NCBI GenBank assembly: GCA_003290165.1
Contig: QNQO01000458.1
Coordinates: forward strand, 310,001-374,000
Length of the DNA stretch: 64,000 bases
Direction of reading: 5' to 3'
DNA from: Berberis thunbergii
Taxonomy: Eukaryota; Streptophyta; Magnoliopsida; Ranunculales; Berberidaceae
Shown: piece after piece, positions 43,340 through 56,059 of the stretch
Position numbering within the stretch: the stretch's first letter is position 1
Layout of the letters: each line of letters begins with the position of its first letter
Made by a program: the position numbers and the translations under genes
Notes under the pieces: generated by a model
The model's input: the letters and a program-made list of their open reading frames with translations, nothing else
Told to the model about the DNA's origin: nothing
Database searches by the model: none

Positions 43340-46080
43340 TTTCCATCACTCAACATTTGTCTTTTTTATGACCAAACTACCATTTTCCTTTTTTGTTTTG
43401 CTAAAATTAAGAATATCATCAAAATACAAAACAAAATTATTGATAGATGACTGAAGTAAGTGAGTTAAAAATCGATGGAGCATTGGATAACCCAAATGGC
43501 ATAAATACCCACTTATAGAGTAGTTCATTCGTTTTGAAAGATGTCTTTTACTCATCACTACGTTGCATTTTGATGTGATGATAGCCAATCTTAAAATCCA
43601 ATGTCAACAACACAGTGGCACCTTGTAAGTTATCAAGCATATCTTTTTAAAGTTGAGGATGGGGAATCAGTATAATCTTATGGGTGGTCCATGAGTCAAC
43701 ATGTAATGACCCGATCCACAGAGTATTATATTGTCCACTTTGTGCCCAAGGCTCGTACGACTTTAAAATGCATAATACTTTGTAGATCCAAACTCATATA
43801 TAGCACATCCCCTCCCTCACCAAGGCGCTGTGGAACTATAATTTTCCCTTTGTAGATTGCCAAGTGACAACCCTCTTGGGCTTTTCCCGCACCCTCTCCC
43901 TTAGGTCAGCCCACACAAGGGTATCACAGTCCACCCCCTTGGGAGCCCAACGTCATCGTTGACACATTTCTGGCTGGGTCAGGCTATGATACCAATATGT
44001 AATGACCCAATCCATAGAGTACTATATTGCCCACTTTAGGTCCAAGGCCCGCGCGACTTTAAAACGCGTAGTACTTTGTAAATTCAAACTCGCACATCCC
44101 CTCCCTCACCGAGGTGATATGAGACTATAATCTCTCCTTTGTAGTTTGTCAACCCTTTTGGGATTTATGGACTCTTGGGCTTCTCCCGCACCCTCCCCTC
44201 AGGTCTGCCCACACAAAGGTATCACACAACACATATTCTCAAAGTCCCCTCGGTTCTAGTAAAAGTTGAAATTGCACTGGTGAAGTACTCTATGATGTAC
44301 CCCTTCTTTCTCTAGTAACTCGTTTACCTATCTTTGCAAGTGTTCACGTTATCTAGGGGCCATACGGTAATGGGGTCAATACTTGGAACTAACTCCTATT
44401 AACATGCTCAATGGTGTGTGGTGGTGGCAAAATTTCAGTACCCTCACTGCACACATCTCCGCATTTGTCCAATAATAATTGTATTCTCACTAAAATAGGG
44501 AACTATGAGAGCTGGAAAGGTGAGGTAACAACTTCTAGTTTGGTCAACAACACTCACTCTATCAACACATGGTTCAATTTGTGGATAAACAAAACTTCCC
44601 ATCTTCATTGGTGTTTTCAAATGAGCTAGTCTCAATGGTTAACACAAAACGATGACTACCATGTACTTAAAAGGTGAAGATATTATCCTTCAAGTAACCA
44701 TCATGAAGGGATCCCCTTTGAAACTGTACTCTCCAACAGAAAAGGAAACTAAACACTTTGTTGTTTGTTTCACATCATCCGTGGATCCAACCATCCAATT
44801 GCAAATGACATTGATGATGGTTCTTCCGTCAATCCCAAAACATCAACTATTAAACATGACCTTTCGTCAGTGATCAATCTATAGATCCGTCCCTTACAGT
44901 TATAACTCTAGTTGTTAATCTCGTAAGTACCGACCGACATATACCTTACCTAATTTCTCGAGTGTATCCTGTCTGGTGCAACCATTTTTTTAATTATATA
45001 TATATAATTTATTTTTTTGCTTTTTTCACATTTGACTCTTGACTCGGCCTTCATCTACCCTTTTAGCTTGAACCCACAATTTTCATTTTCTCCAAGAGTG
45101 CTTTTGAGATAAAAAAGGCTTTCATATAGAGAAATCACTGAAATCCTCATATCTCTTTCATGACAACTTGGAATCACGATCCTTCTTCGTGGATAGTTTT
45201 CATTTTCAAATGAGCACCTGACATGTGTGTTTGATCGAAGGTTTGAAGGCTCTACGTGAAAGTTCCATTAGTGGCCATGGTACGTAAATTTTGTGTTATT
45301 TTTTGTTTTCTTCTTTTTCCCAAAACTCAATAGTTTCTTCTCCACGATTTGTTTTTGTGTCATTATAACTTAAAATTGCCTTCCGTAAGATTGTCATAGT
45401 TACTTTTGCATATGATACACAAGCACTACATGTTACATGAATGAAAGTGTTTTTTTACCACTTTGCTTAAATATGTCATATTTGTGTCTTTTATATGCTT
45501 ATATATATAATACATATTTGTGTCTTTTATTTGTGTCTATATATACTTCTTTTTTTCAATATCTTGTCGTATGTAATACTTGCAACTTAAATTTGGGTTT
45601 CTCAGATATGATATGATAAAGGTTTTGATAACTATGGTCATATCTAGTGCAAAACATATCGTGTTCCCCCCATGAGGTGTGATCCTATACATCTTTCCGC
45701 TTAGAACCAATACTCTCCAATGAAAGGCAATATAGAGTTTCCACTCTTCAACAAAATTTCAGAAATCTTCTCATTCTCATCGAATATTTTGACAAACTAA
45801 ATCGAGGGGTGAAACCCTTATCAAAACCCTCTTGTGCACCTAGGACAACCTCCTCGCTTTCCATGCTGCCGATCGACACCGGTTGGACAAACAAGGTCGG
45901 TCTAAACCCAGGTTCAACTAGTTGACATGACCAGTCGAACTCCATCCTCGTCATGCGGATTACCCCTTGGGTTCTCCTCACATTGTATTTCTTTCTGTTT
46001 TCGATTCTCTTCTTCCTATTCATTTTGTCAAATTTCTCCATGAGCCGTAGCCTTATGACTCTGATATTAGATAATGACAT
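43340..46080 (-). pseudogene. Decayed Ty3/gypsy element, minus strand (RT remnant and PBS-like site)
   Basis: On the minus strand 43588-43340 reads YFDDILNFSKTK, the reverse transcriptase catalytic block. Upstream frames give TLDFKIGYHHIKM near 43590-43625, and beyond the TRIM at 44240-44340 a REHLQR, VNELLEKEGVHHRVLHQ and NRGDFENMC series. Together this is the gypsy RT in order, broken by stops and by the TRIM. About 44400-44450 reads like LPPPHTIEHV, the segment just before RT. A sequence TAATATCAGAGTCATAAGG at about 46047-46066 on the minus strand resembles an initiator-Met PBS. The element is inactive; LTRs were not resolved. Confidence 0.65.
43697..44231 (-). mobile_element. TRIM: complete miniature LTR retrotransposon, 525 bp
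   Basis: The element is 43702-44226, flanked by the perfect 5-bp duplication CAACA (43697-43701 and 44227-44231). The LTRs are 43702-43928 (227 bp) and 43998-44226 (229 bp), each TGTAATGACCC to GGTATCACA on the + strand, roughly 80 percent alike by eye. The 69-bp interior, read on the minus strand, starts three bases after the LTR with TGGTATCATAGCC, a near match to the initiator-Met tRNA PBS, and ends with a purine tract AAGGGGGTGGA against the other LTR. Nothing is encoded. It interrupts the gypsy RT between the codons for the MC and VDS residues. Confidence 0.85.
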
Positions 46081-48700
46081 TATTGCGGCTGAAACAACCA
46101 TGTCAGCAGTGTTTTTTAATCAAAATTGAGAAAAAGAAATCCTAGACAATAGATCACCAAGATGCCATCACAGGCGCATGCCAAAGATCTTAACTGGTGA
46201 GAAGGGTAGTTTGGGCATCTAATAAGCAACCTAACTGTCGACTGATGGTAATTTTGAGTTTGGGGAGAGATGTCTAATTCCTAAGGCATCTCTAATTGGC
46301 TAATACGAATGTGTGGCAAGTCAAAATTACCCATAAACCCGTAAAAAAAAATTATAATATTGTGTCTTCCACTGGTTCTCTATTCGGGATAGTTCAGCTT
46401 TCGGTCTTTTCTTGTGAGTTGTTCAATTGGCAATGATGTTGTTTCGCACTGTTTTATGCTCGAGGTTTGAATGCTTTTTTGTTGTTTTTCAGATTCTGCT
46501 AGTTCGATGTGTTTATGATGTTCTTTTGGCCACTTTACAACTTTTCACCTTCTAAAAGTATGTATTTTTGTACTTGCCATAGTGTTTTTACAGGTTTCTT
46601 CACAATAGTTTATTTGATTTCTTTGTTGGCAGTAGTTTGCAAGTCAAATAGGATTTATTCATCGGGCTTTGATGTTATCAATAGATTTGGGTGGATGCGT
46701 AGAAATGTCTCATTTCTTAAAAGAAAAAGAATGTATTATATATATAGGTTGCATCGGGTAAAGTAGATCCTTCAACTTTCGTATCCCAACTTTGTCTCAT
46801 AAATACAAAAGTCCTCGTGAAGTATTTTATGTTTATGTTGAAAGACGTTTACAAAAGAATTAGTTCTTTCTTTGATCTTCCCTGTGTTTCATTTTCTTAG
46901 AGGCAGTTCTTGAAAAGTGGATTTGGTATTTTAATATTATTCGTATCAATGACTTGGCAACTTCCTTGTGCTTAGTGCACGACCTATTCTGGTTTGCTAC
47001 GCTGGTTCTGGACACAGTGTTGTCTGCTCCTGTTTAGTTCAGCATTGTTTCAGTGACCTTGTTTCAGAGTTCATGACTCTGTCCACCTCCATGACCTTGT
47101 TTTGGGTCTGATGAGTCTATTGCCCCCGGTTTTGCTTTGGAGTGCTCGGTAATTTCCACACGCCCTGTTTCTCAATTTTGTTCAGATTCTCGTTGGAAAA
47201 CCATAAGTAGTATTATGGGTAGTGTCAGAGAAATAAACAAACTAGAAACTTATTTCGTATAAGAAATGTGTTATGATTGATGGATTAGTATCAGTATTTC
47301 TTTATTGTTTTTTGTTTTATTAGGAATTCTGGAGTCCTTTCTCACGAGATTCTTTTTTTTTTTTCCTTCTAGTTCTTAATAGGTTAGGATTCTAGTTGCT
47401 AGTTAAGATTTTCCTTAGGACTCCAGTACTGTAAACTTCTAAATAGGCCTACGTGCATCTTTAATTATGTCTATGTTGTCGACTCCAGTACTATCAACTT
47501 ATAAATAGGCCTACATGCATCTTTAATTATGACTATGCTGTAACTTAACGAATATGAATTTTGACCTTGAGGAGCCCTTTTCCAACCATGATTCAAGTGT
47601 GACCATCAATGTCCTTGATCTGTTTATGCATAAAACTGTGCAATTTTTGTTGCTTTTTTTCTTTTAAAACCTATGGGGTTTGTAGTAATTGATTTTTTGA
47701 AGTCTTGCTCACAACTTCCTCATCTCAACTAGTTCATGGTAATACATGATTTTGTAAATCTTACATGTTGAAAAGTGAAAACTTACTATGTAGAGCATGC
47801 TAACTTCTAGAAAGTGGAAGTAATGAATCTAGTAATACTAAATAAATAATATATATTCTCTTTTGTATCAGAGTGTGTCAATGAATGGAATGCAACATGT
47901 ATATGCTTATGGTATATATAATAACCATTACTTGAGCAATAATTTTGATGCTGTTGTCACTTGAGTACTGTTGCATCAAGAAGATCTATTAGACTTTTTT
48001 CTTAAACTAATTTTAATTTTCTTGTAAGTTAAAGTTGAGAATGAGGAAATATTACACTAACAACATTAAGTCCCAGGGAATGAAAAGGACCATACTAATC
48101 AGCCTGAAAAGGAAAAGATGTGTTCAGTATCAATAGAAGCTAGGGCTGCAATGAAAAACTCGCTGTCATTTTGGCAAAGGCAATGCTGCCTTTGGGATAT
48201 ACGTTCATCCAAAGCCAAGAATTATATTTGAAATCTGTTAAATAAAAATGACCAAATAGTCATTTAAAGAGAGTATTTTAGGTTAGGATGTAGTTTTTAC
48301 CATACTTAAAAGTCTAAAGGAGGGGGAAAAACAAAAAGAAAGAAAGAAAAATGATTGTTGAATCAATTGATACCTATGATAATTTCTAAATGAAATAAAA
48401 AAAGTGTTTCGTAAAACATTGTTTATTTCATTCACATATTGAATCACGCCAAAGGAAAATGGACCAATTAAGATATTTTTATTTTTACCAAATATTTTTA
48501 CATTTTTTTGAAATGTAATTATTATAAGAGCTATTGATAATAATGAGCCACATAGAAGGGTTGCGTAGCTCAATACCATCATACATACGTGCATCATTAA
48601 CCATTGTGATTGGAAAGAACCACATGGTCTTTAGTATTAACTATAAACATCTTTGTCTAGGCTAATTACTGATTGGTTTTTAAGTCCAACATTTGACTCA
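46081..48700. other. Intergenic DNA with a 62-bp tandem duplication
   Basis: AT-rich with no supported gene. CTCCAGTACT starts at 47421 and 47483 mark a 62-bp duplication that includes (T/C)AAATAGGCCTAC and ATCTTTAATTATG; it resembles the TATA region of an LTR. ORFs at 46509-46766 and 48283-48597 have no domain character. Confidence 0.45.
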
Positions 48701-48766
48701 AATGTTGGATAGTTTATTGAATTTTCTCAGAGATTTTATAAGATGGAAAGTTGTATGGGGCATTGG

Positions 48767-49310
48767 GAGTTTAGGAGCAAAAATGGTTTTCACTAACCCA
48801 GGAGGACACCTTACTTTTCATTGTAAATTAAGGACCCTATTAAGTTTTAAAAAAATTGTTTTTTAATTCGTTTGAGCTAGAATTTTTAGGAAAGTTACAT
48901 ACTAACCCTAGAAAAAATGTGTCAAAATTTCAAGCTATGTTGACATTATTCCCCGAGATACATGTTAGATACCTGACATTAAATATCTTGGTAAATGGTT
49001 GAGTGTTTAAGGACACCCTTTGGAGTGGTCTTAGTCAATGGGCGCTAACTGGCCTATCGGCTTACTTGTGTTGTGCCCAGGGTGGGCCCTCGCTTCGCCC
49101 ACTTAGCGTGGATCTCAAGACACTATGTCGAAATGAGCCGGAACTTTGACATATTGTTTTTGTTGTTGGTTTTAAATTTTTCTTAAAATTTCAGCTCAAA
49201 GGATATAGTTTTGATTTAGCCATGTATATGTAGGGTTCTTAATTTACAATGAAAACTAAGAGGTCCTCTTGGATAATTAAAAACCCGTTTTTGGCACTAA
49301 TATGCCTATA
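48767..49310. mobile_element. Inverted-repeat element, about 540 bp (ends unresolved)
   Basis: About 48780-48835 (GCAAAAATGGTTTTC, AGGAGGACACCTTA, TTTTCATTGTAAATTAAG) recurs inverted at about 49230-49300 (CTTAATTTACAATGAAAAC, AAGAGGTCCTC, CGTTTTTGGCACTAATA). The arms are about 70 bp. Between them lies a GC-richer stretch at 49030-49135. A Mutator- or hAT-type MITE is possible; no target duplication was found. Confidence 0.5.
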
Positions 49311-50145
49311 CCTAAGTTTACCCTTATTTTTATTAGAATAAAATGTCATTTTGAGAAAACATTAGTACTTTAAATTGTAAACCATACATCAATGATAAAA
49401 CCAAGATTGAAACTTTAGTTTGTTAAAAAGGCATACATGGCAGATAATCGACATATTTGCTATATTTACAATTCAAGCTGTGATGAGACTCTCACTCAAG
49501 ACTCCAATCAGTTTTGGACATAGGAAAAAAAGTTTTTTTTTCCAATTCATATCAAGGAATTCCGACAGTTAAAGAGTGTCGGTGAAGGTGCATTTATTAG
49601 GTGTGACTTTTGTTTTTAACAATTGGCGTTTTGGATCTCTTGGTCTGAAATGGCTGCGATAATTGGTTTTTTTTTTTTTTCTTTTGGCAGACGTATGGTG
49701 TAGTGGCAGATGAAGATACAGGCAATGGGTTGTGGTAGATGAAAAGAAGGTGAAGTTTCTGTTTTTACTGTAGTTGGAAGAGGAGATCCTATTGAACTTG
49801 GGGTAGAAATCAAATTTAACTTGCTTGGATTTTAGAGAGTTAAGAGGGGAAAAGTGGAAATGGAAAAAGATTGTAGACAAGAATAGCAAGAAGTATTGGA
49901 AGAAACAATCAGCAAGATATAGAAAATAATAATTCAGTCTTTCAATACTGATTCCTCATAAATAGTAAATCACGTTTTATTAAATATAGTATGTTTTGGA
50001 TCACATTTTATCAAATAACTGGTGCATCTTTCAACATCTTGGGTGTCCATCATGAGTGTTGTAACATGCTGCAAAGATTTATTTTTAGATGCCTCTTTGC
50101 AATTTTCTTAGTTAATCTTACATGCATAGTACTGCTCCCATATGC
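49311..50145. other. Intergenic stretch, no feature recognised
   Basis: AT-rich sequence between the inverted-repeat element and the CACTA MITE. The overlapping minus-strand ORFs at 49569-49889 are low-complexity. Confidence 0.45.
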
Positions 50146-50424
50146 ATTCACTACACAAAATTAGCATTCTTTAACAACTCCTAAAACACTATCACTTTTG
50201 AGCTATAACAATTCACTAAACAATTTTACACATTTTTACAAACCATGAAGAGTGGTGCTACAAGTAATACTATTTATGGTGATGTATCACTTTTTTTGTG
50301 AAACTGTTTTTCATTTTTTTGACTGTATTTATTTTTTACTTGAAATTATTTGGTGGACTATAACAGCTCAAAAGTGATATTGTTTTGAGAGTTGTTACAA
50401 AAATGTCAATTTGATGTAGTGATT
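50146..50424. mobile_element. CACTA-type MITE, 273 bp
   Basis: The element is 50149-50421, begins CACTACACAAAATTAGCATT and ends AATGTCAATTTGATGTAGTG, with terminal inverted repeats of about 68 bp with mismatches. The 3-bp duplication ATT flanks it (50146-50148 and 50422-50424). Termini and 3-bp duplication fit the CACTA superfamily; there is no coding sequence. Confidence 0.7.
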
Positions 50425-52310
50425 TCCTACTTGGAGTTTGGTAATTCCACATTTCCTCACTAAATGACATCATAATGTAACAAGCACTAGGTGTAACTTA
50501 TGGCTGAGTAGATTCAATGGTTTGTCATCTGGATCTACTTATAGTGTGAAGGATAGACTATTTTGTCACTTAGCCCCTAGGTACTAACAGTTACCTTCCC
50601 AGACCCTTTTTCTGCTATTTTGTTTTTCCTTTTCTTTTCATGTACATGTTGGGGTGTCTTATGATCTTTTTTCTCATTCCCATTTGTTCTCCTTTAGTTG
50701 CCTAGAAACCCGCTTTTAAGACCACATCCATGGAATCCTCTTTCTCCTCTAATCTGGTATCAAATCAACTGGGATTATTTCTGCTCCCCATTATCTCATA
50801 TACACTAAACACCATCAGACCCACCAATATCCCTTCTAGTGTCACAACAACACAAAAACAACCAAACTCAATTCCTCCCTACTCAGTCTAGATAAGGTAT
50901 ATGGAGTAATTTTGATAATGACTATACCCAGTTCTGTCCTTTAGTTGCCTCTTTTAACAATCTAATTATAACTGTAGTAGAGATCCCAAGCTTATTGGGT
51001 CTGTCATTGTCATGAAAGCTGGTCTGTGTGGGGCATTATCCTGGGACATCCCACCACTAGAATGTGATATAAAAATATGGTCGAGTTGGGGATCATCATG
51101 GTTCCTCAACTCTGTCGGCTCATTCCTCTCTCTTCGTTGTCACTGTACCATAGTGTGGCATAACTTTCCCAATGTTCAATTCTTAGTATGTTATATTCTA
51201 TCATCTATAATCAGTAAACTGAATTTATTTTTAGCTGTCTGGCTCTGGTAGTTTGCAATAACTTTTGTTGAGCTCTGGGTCTCTCCGCCAGTTTGTGAAC
51301 TATACAATTGGAAATATTCAAAACTCTTTGGAATGTCATTTTACAAACTTGGAGAAAATTCAATGGCATCAGGAGCTACACACAAATTTTACTATACCTG
51401 CCTTGTTAAATCATTTCCCTACATGGCTCACTTTCACTTTTTGTTGAGTGAGAAGAAGTGGGTAAAACTGTAAAGAGTCCACTCCCACAAGATTAGTGGG
51501 ATTTGTTGGAGACACTTAAAATAGATTTAGATTTTGGATGCGATATGATCATGAGATCTAAATTTCCTTTGTCGACTTTCTTATTCTACAGTTTCCTGAA
51601 TTTGACTCGACTAATATGTACATGACATTATTGTTTTGGTGCTTTTCGAGTTGGCTTACTCTTTTTGTGGGATCCATTTCAGTTCATCAGCATACCTGGC
51701 CATTGTTAGATAATTCCATACCATTATCTTTGCTTGCTTAGTTGCTTATGTAGAGATCTGTAACTGCTTTTATCGCTTTTAGAGTCTACACTTCTCTAGT
51801 CTATCTTAAGGATCTCCTCTGATTTACTCTCACTTGTTTACTGCACACGTGTGGTGAACACTTGCCTTTATGATTTCTGGCTCAGGTGTTCGTAAACAGG
51901 CATATTGCTGATGACACCATTTGCCGCAATGACTCAGTGAAAATGTTGACTCTGTGATGACACCAACTTTTAGCACATCACATTAAGCTTAAGTTTCTCT
52001 AGTTGACTATTCTGTCATTCTTCTTCAAGGTTGACAATGTTAAGTGTTAGATACAAATTTAAACGCTTCTCTTTGTCAATGATTATGGATTTAGTAAACA
52101 ACGAAATAATTAGCATTATTGAATTCCCTCGTGCACCATACCGTGCAGACAGACACTGAGGCATAAAGAGGTGAGAGTATAGTCTTGGATGAAATCATTG
52201 CCCGGATCTTTAGATCGTCCTGTAGGAGATAGTGTTGTTTGCTGAAACAAATTTTGGGCAGAGTTATTGAGATAGTGAACACCCAGGGATAAAAAATTCT
52301 AACTTTCGAG
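50425..52310. other. Intergenic stretch, no feature recognised
   Basis: No supported gene; ORFs at 51012-51251 and 51265-51447 lack domain character and sit in DNA with normal non-coding composition. Confidence 0.45.
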
Positions 52311-52312
52311 GG

Positions 52313-52436
52313 AAATGGCGAGAGGAGGGGGGGTTGGGGGGCGTCCATCCCTTGGGATGCGTGAGTTGAACAAGCGTGCATCCTGGGGGATGGACGGTCC
52401 CCCCTACCCCACCACCCCTGGCTGTTTTCCTCTGAC
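52313..52436. repeat. GC-rich long hairpin
   Basis: The left arm includes GGGGGG CGTCCATCCC then GGGATGCGTGAGTTG, and the right arm CAAGCGTGCATCC then GGGATGGACG GTCCCCCC. They pair over about 50 bp with few mismatches and virtually no loop (centre near 52370), and weaker pairing extends about 20 bp more on each side. The flanks are AT-rich, so the block stands out. It could be a small foldback transposon or give a hairpin RNA; overlapping ORFs at 52091-52491 (minus strand) come from the palindrome. Confidence 0.6.
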
Positions 52437-55015
52437 ACTTAGACGGGTTCCCCAGGGATTGAAGCATTCCATTACCCCTTAAAATGACCATTGGCGAACT
52501 ACATATCTGAATTGATATTCAAGTACAACAGTGTATTATTAAAATTAGTGGCAAATAAATTTTGGTTGGTACGAAAGACTTGATCTATGGCCTGAAGCTG
52601 CTGGAACCTTGCAGAAGTTCCCTTATCAATCACTTCTATGTCCCTCTTAAGACCATTTGTAACTCTGAGCTACAGTTCTTGTCTTTCTGGCAGCTAAGCT
52701 TGTTACAGTGTTGAATAGCTAGATCTTACGGAGTACAATTATATTTTTACAAACCCTAGCTCGTTCTTTCAAACAAAAGTAGAAACCGCAATAAGCCTAT
52801 ACTTCCATAAGTACTATTAATTTTTTTTGTTTCGGCACTAGATTGCCACTATATGCCACTATTATTAGTAGTGGAGTTTTAAGTAGTGGAGTTTTAAGTT
52901 GTGAATATTCTACACGTCATGTTTCTGAAAACTAACTCAAATGTCATCTATGGTTATAGACATTGGTTTTGTACATCTCTTCTTATTAACCTGGAAACTG
53001 CATATTCTAATACCTCCCTCCCACCCACCCCCTTTTAATTAAATTTTTTTTTTTTTGGTTCTTACATTCGATAAATTTGGTTTGAAGTTCAGTTTTGTTT
53101 TGTGGTCTAGACAAGGATCGACTCTCATTTCACCACTTGTGATCTTGACTAATTAGTGTTGGGTGTCAATTGTTTAATAGTGCAGGTGGTGGGTGGTTTG
53201 TGACCCAGCAAAGTTGTCTCCAAGTGCCAATTATGCAATTGCGTCCTCATTATAGGGCAACAAGGCCTCTTTACAAGGAGCGTCTTGTCAGACTGGGACT
53301 CAACTTAATTGGTTCATCATCTTATTATTGCAAAGCATTTCACTTTTTGGGTGCCCAGATAATGTACTCTATTGTCTTGGACAGTTGAAGCGTACTTTTG
53401 TAAGGTCAAGCTAAGTCTTCACTTCATTTGGCAGTCAAAAGTATAACCATGTGAAGGAAAGGGGCTTTCTTATCTGTCATGTCAATCCAAACCCAAAATC
53501 TGCACTACATTTGGTAATCAACCCAATCAAAACCCATGCCCATATCTCTCTGTCCCAGCTCCTCTTTTCTGCTTTGTTTTTTTCAGTATGGTGTTGGAGT
53601 GCTCTCACGCTACTAATCTAAAATATCATGATGATCCATTTCATGTTTAAAACTTCGAGCTACTGTTATGTTTTTATGATAGCATATCTATCTGGTCATG
53701 ATGATGTAGGAAATCCCGAGACGTTATGGAAGCATGAGTGTGGAGGAGAATGGAGTTTCAAAACCTTAAGTCATAGACCTTTGCACTCATTTTAATTGAT
53801 TCTACTTGCATTAATCCAACATTTTTTGGCATTGATGCAGGTTAAAGAAATTTTCAGGATCCATGTAATTCCAAATTATGTGTCATCAATGCGACTTGAA
53901 ACAAGATTTCCCCATTATTTTGATATATATCCTTCTTTCTATTTGTTGTAGGGTTTGAAAAGAAATCAACAACTATAAATTACTTATTGCTTTTGGATGC
54001 AAACTATTTTAGCATGCCTTCCTTGTATTCACTACACTTATTTATCTGTCATTTTATGATGGGTAATTCTTTAGCAGAAGCAAACACATCTCACAAACTC
54101 TATGGTTTGAGCAAAACCCTAATTACACAGAATGAAGACCTACCTTTGAAAAAAAAGCCATTGACCATTTTTTATTTATTTTTACAGCGTCTCAAAATTC
54201 AGGCGATTGCATATGATATAACTAGTAAATATGTTCCTCCACATGTCAACATATTTCTTCAATTAAAAGATATAGAATAAATTATCCATGAGTTCATGTC
54301 AGTAGCATGACCACTTGATGAAATGTGGAGGGAAATGGGGGTCTTTAGATTTAGAACATTTGGTCTTTAAATAATTATATATTTCTCAATATGAATGACT
54401 AAAACTAAATATGAATAAAATAATATAAATACTTTTCATGCTCCAAGGCTAATTCAAACAATACCCGAAGACTGCATCATTGTTTCCACCTAGCATTCAC
54501 ATCGCCTCTACCTTGTCTGAAAACTTGTTTTAGCTTTGGTTCATCGTCTCAACTTACCTCGCATGAAGACTGGTTTTTGCTTCAATTATCTAAGCAACTA
54601 CATTCAATACGTGAAGGCTATGTACATTATTTATTCAACTCAATTCAATCTAGCACTGAGAACTAAAACTTACATTGAGTTTATTTATAAGGGTACTAAA
54701 AACTTGAGCCTGCAGTCTAATCCCTAACATTAACATAACATGTTGGATTTAATTATACCCATATGCCTATCATTCACGGATAAGAACAAAGGTCATCCAC
54801 AAGATTAAAAGTAGTGATAATTGGTACAAATCTTGAGCCCCTACTCCCATTATTCTCCCCGTTTCGGAAAACTTTGAATTCAAATTCATGTTTGTGAGGC
54901 TTGTCCTCAATTAAAGATTTTTTGCTATGTAGTGGAATAGGAGAGCATGATCTCCACAAAATGGAGACAAGTCCTCCACATTGCTGGTGCATATGAAACT
55001 TATGAGGTAAGTCAA
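52437..55015. other. Intergenic stretch, no feature recognised
   Basis: Mixed AT-rich DNA with short duplications (AGTAGTGGAGTTTTAAGT twice near 52870-52900). No gene, RNA or bounded repeat could be supported. The minus-strand ORF at 54774-54992 abuts the Tat element and is unassigned. Confidence 0.45.
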
Positions 55016-55403
55016 TGTCATGGGAGTTGTGCTTGCTTTGCGAATAATGGAAGATGTCTACGGCAAAACTGCTGATAATATTGATGATACATCAAATAAG
55101 ATTATCATCACGACCATACACGTGACAAAATCACTTATCACGAGGACCAAGTATTTCAGGACCATGCTAACTCACAAAGCCTAAAAGGGGCGGATCCAAT
55201 CGAAAAAGCCCAAATAGGACCCATCAGGAAAAAAAATTATAGTCAAAGGCCCAACAAAGTTTTTCCTTAAAGATGAGGAACATTACAGATAAAAAAAGTC
55301 GTGGAGGGAGTTTATCCCCCAAAACGCTTCTTCATAAAGGAGTGGACTATTACAAAAAATGTCTCTCATCGATAAGCCTCACATGCTTAAGTCGCACAGA
55401 GAA

Positions 55404-55801
55404 TTAATAACTAAGGCTTAACAAAAAATCGATCAAACCGATTAAACCGACCGAACCAATCTAAACCGAACCAATCGGTTCGAATCGGTTTCGGCTTTAA
55501 AAAATTCAAAACCAAAGTGGTCGGTTCGATTTTCGGTTTCTATGTGATTTTAACCGACCAAACCGAACCAACCGAATATATATAATAAATAATATATATT
55601 ATATATATAAATAATACAATATGTTTAAAATAGTCGGTCGATTCAGTTTTTGTTCGATTTTAGTCGGTTCAGTTCGGTTACGGTTTACATAAATTAGAAT
55701 TGATTCAGTTTCGGATCGGTTTTGTTAATGACCGGTTCGGTTTCGGTTTGAAAATTTTAAAACTGACCTAAGTCGGTTCGGTTTTCAGCCCTATTAATAA
55801 C
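55404..55801. mobile_element. hAT-type element, 382 bp, in the Tat 5' LTR
   Basis: The element is 55412-55793 with ends TAAGGCTTAACAAAAAATCG and CGGTTTTCAGCCCTA and a perfect 8-bp duplication TTAATAAC (55404-55411 and 55794-55801). It is filled with AACCGA and TCGGTT words in both orientations. The 3' LTR at 59660-59680 lacks it, so it landed after the Tat element was in place. A TATATAAATAATATA stretch is at its centre. Confidence 0.88.
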
Positions 55802-56059
55802 AACCATTATATAAGGTAAATGGAACATTCGACAAATGTATGCAATTTTAACTAAGTTTTGTTCAAATTAATCTGTATCTCCAATAGTTAGTGACTTAAG
55901 CATCGAAGTGCCTTTGGCCACCAAACAAGTGGACTTTGGCAATCTAACATTTGTTTTGCAGGTTATATTTTGACGCATCAGTTTGGCGACGTCTGTGGGG
56001 AACGACAGTTTCCTTTCAATAAGAGAGTTCATAGTTGGAAACTTCTTTAGTTCCAATCA

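Noticed and set aside
43702..44226. Simple tandem satellite of two 296-bp units
   Set aside because: The 5-bp duplication, TG...CA ends, PBS and purine tract fit a TRIM and not a satellite fragment.
45748..46101. 117-aa minus-strand ORF as a host gene
   Set aside because: It begins beside a PBS-like sequence of the decayed gypsy element, so a gag remnant is likelier; it has no clear domain.
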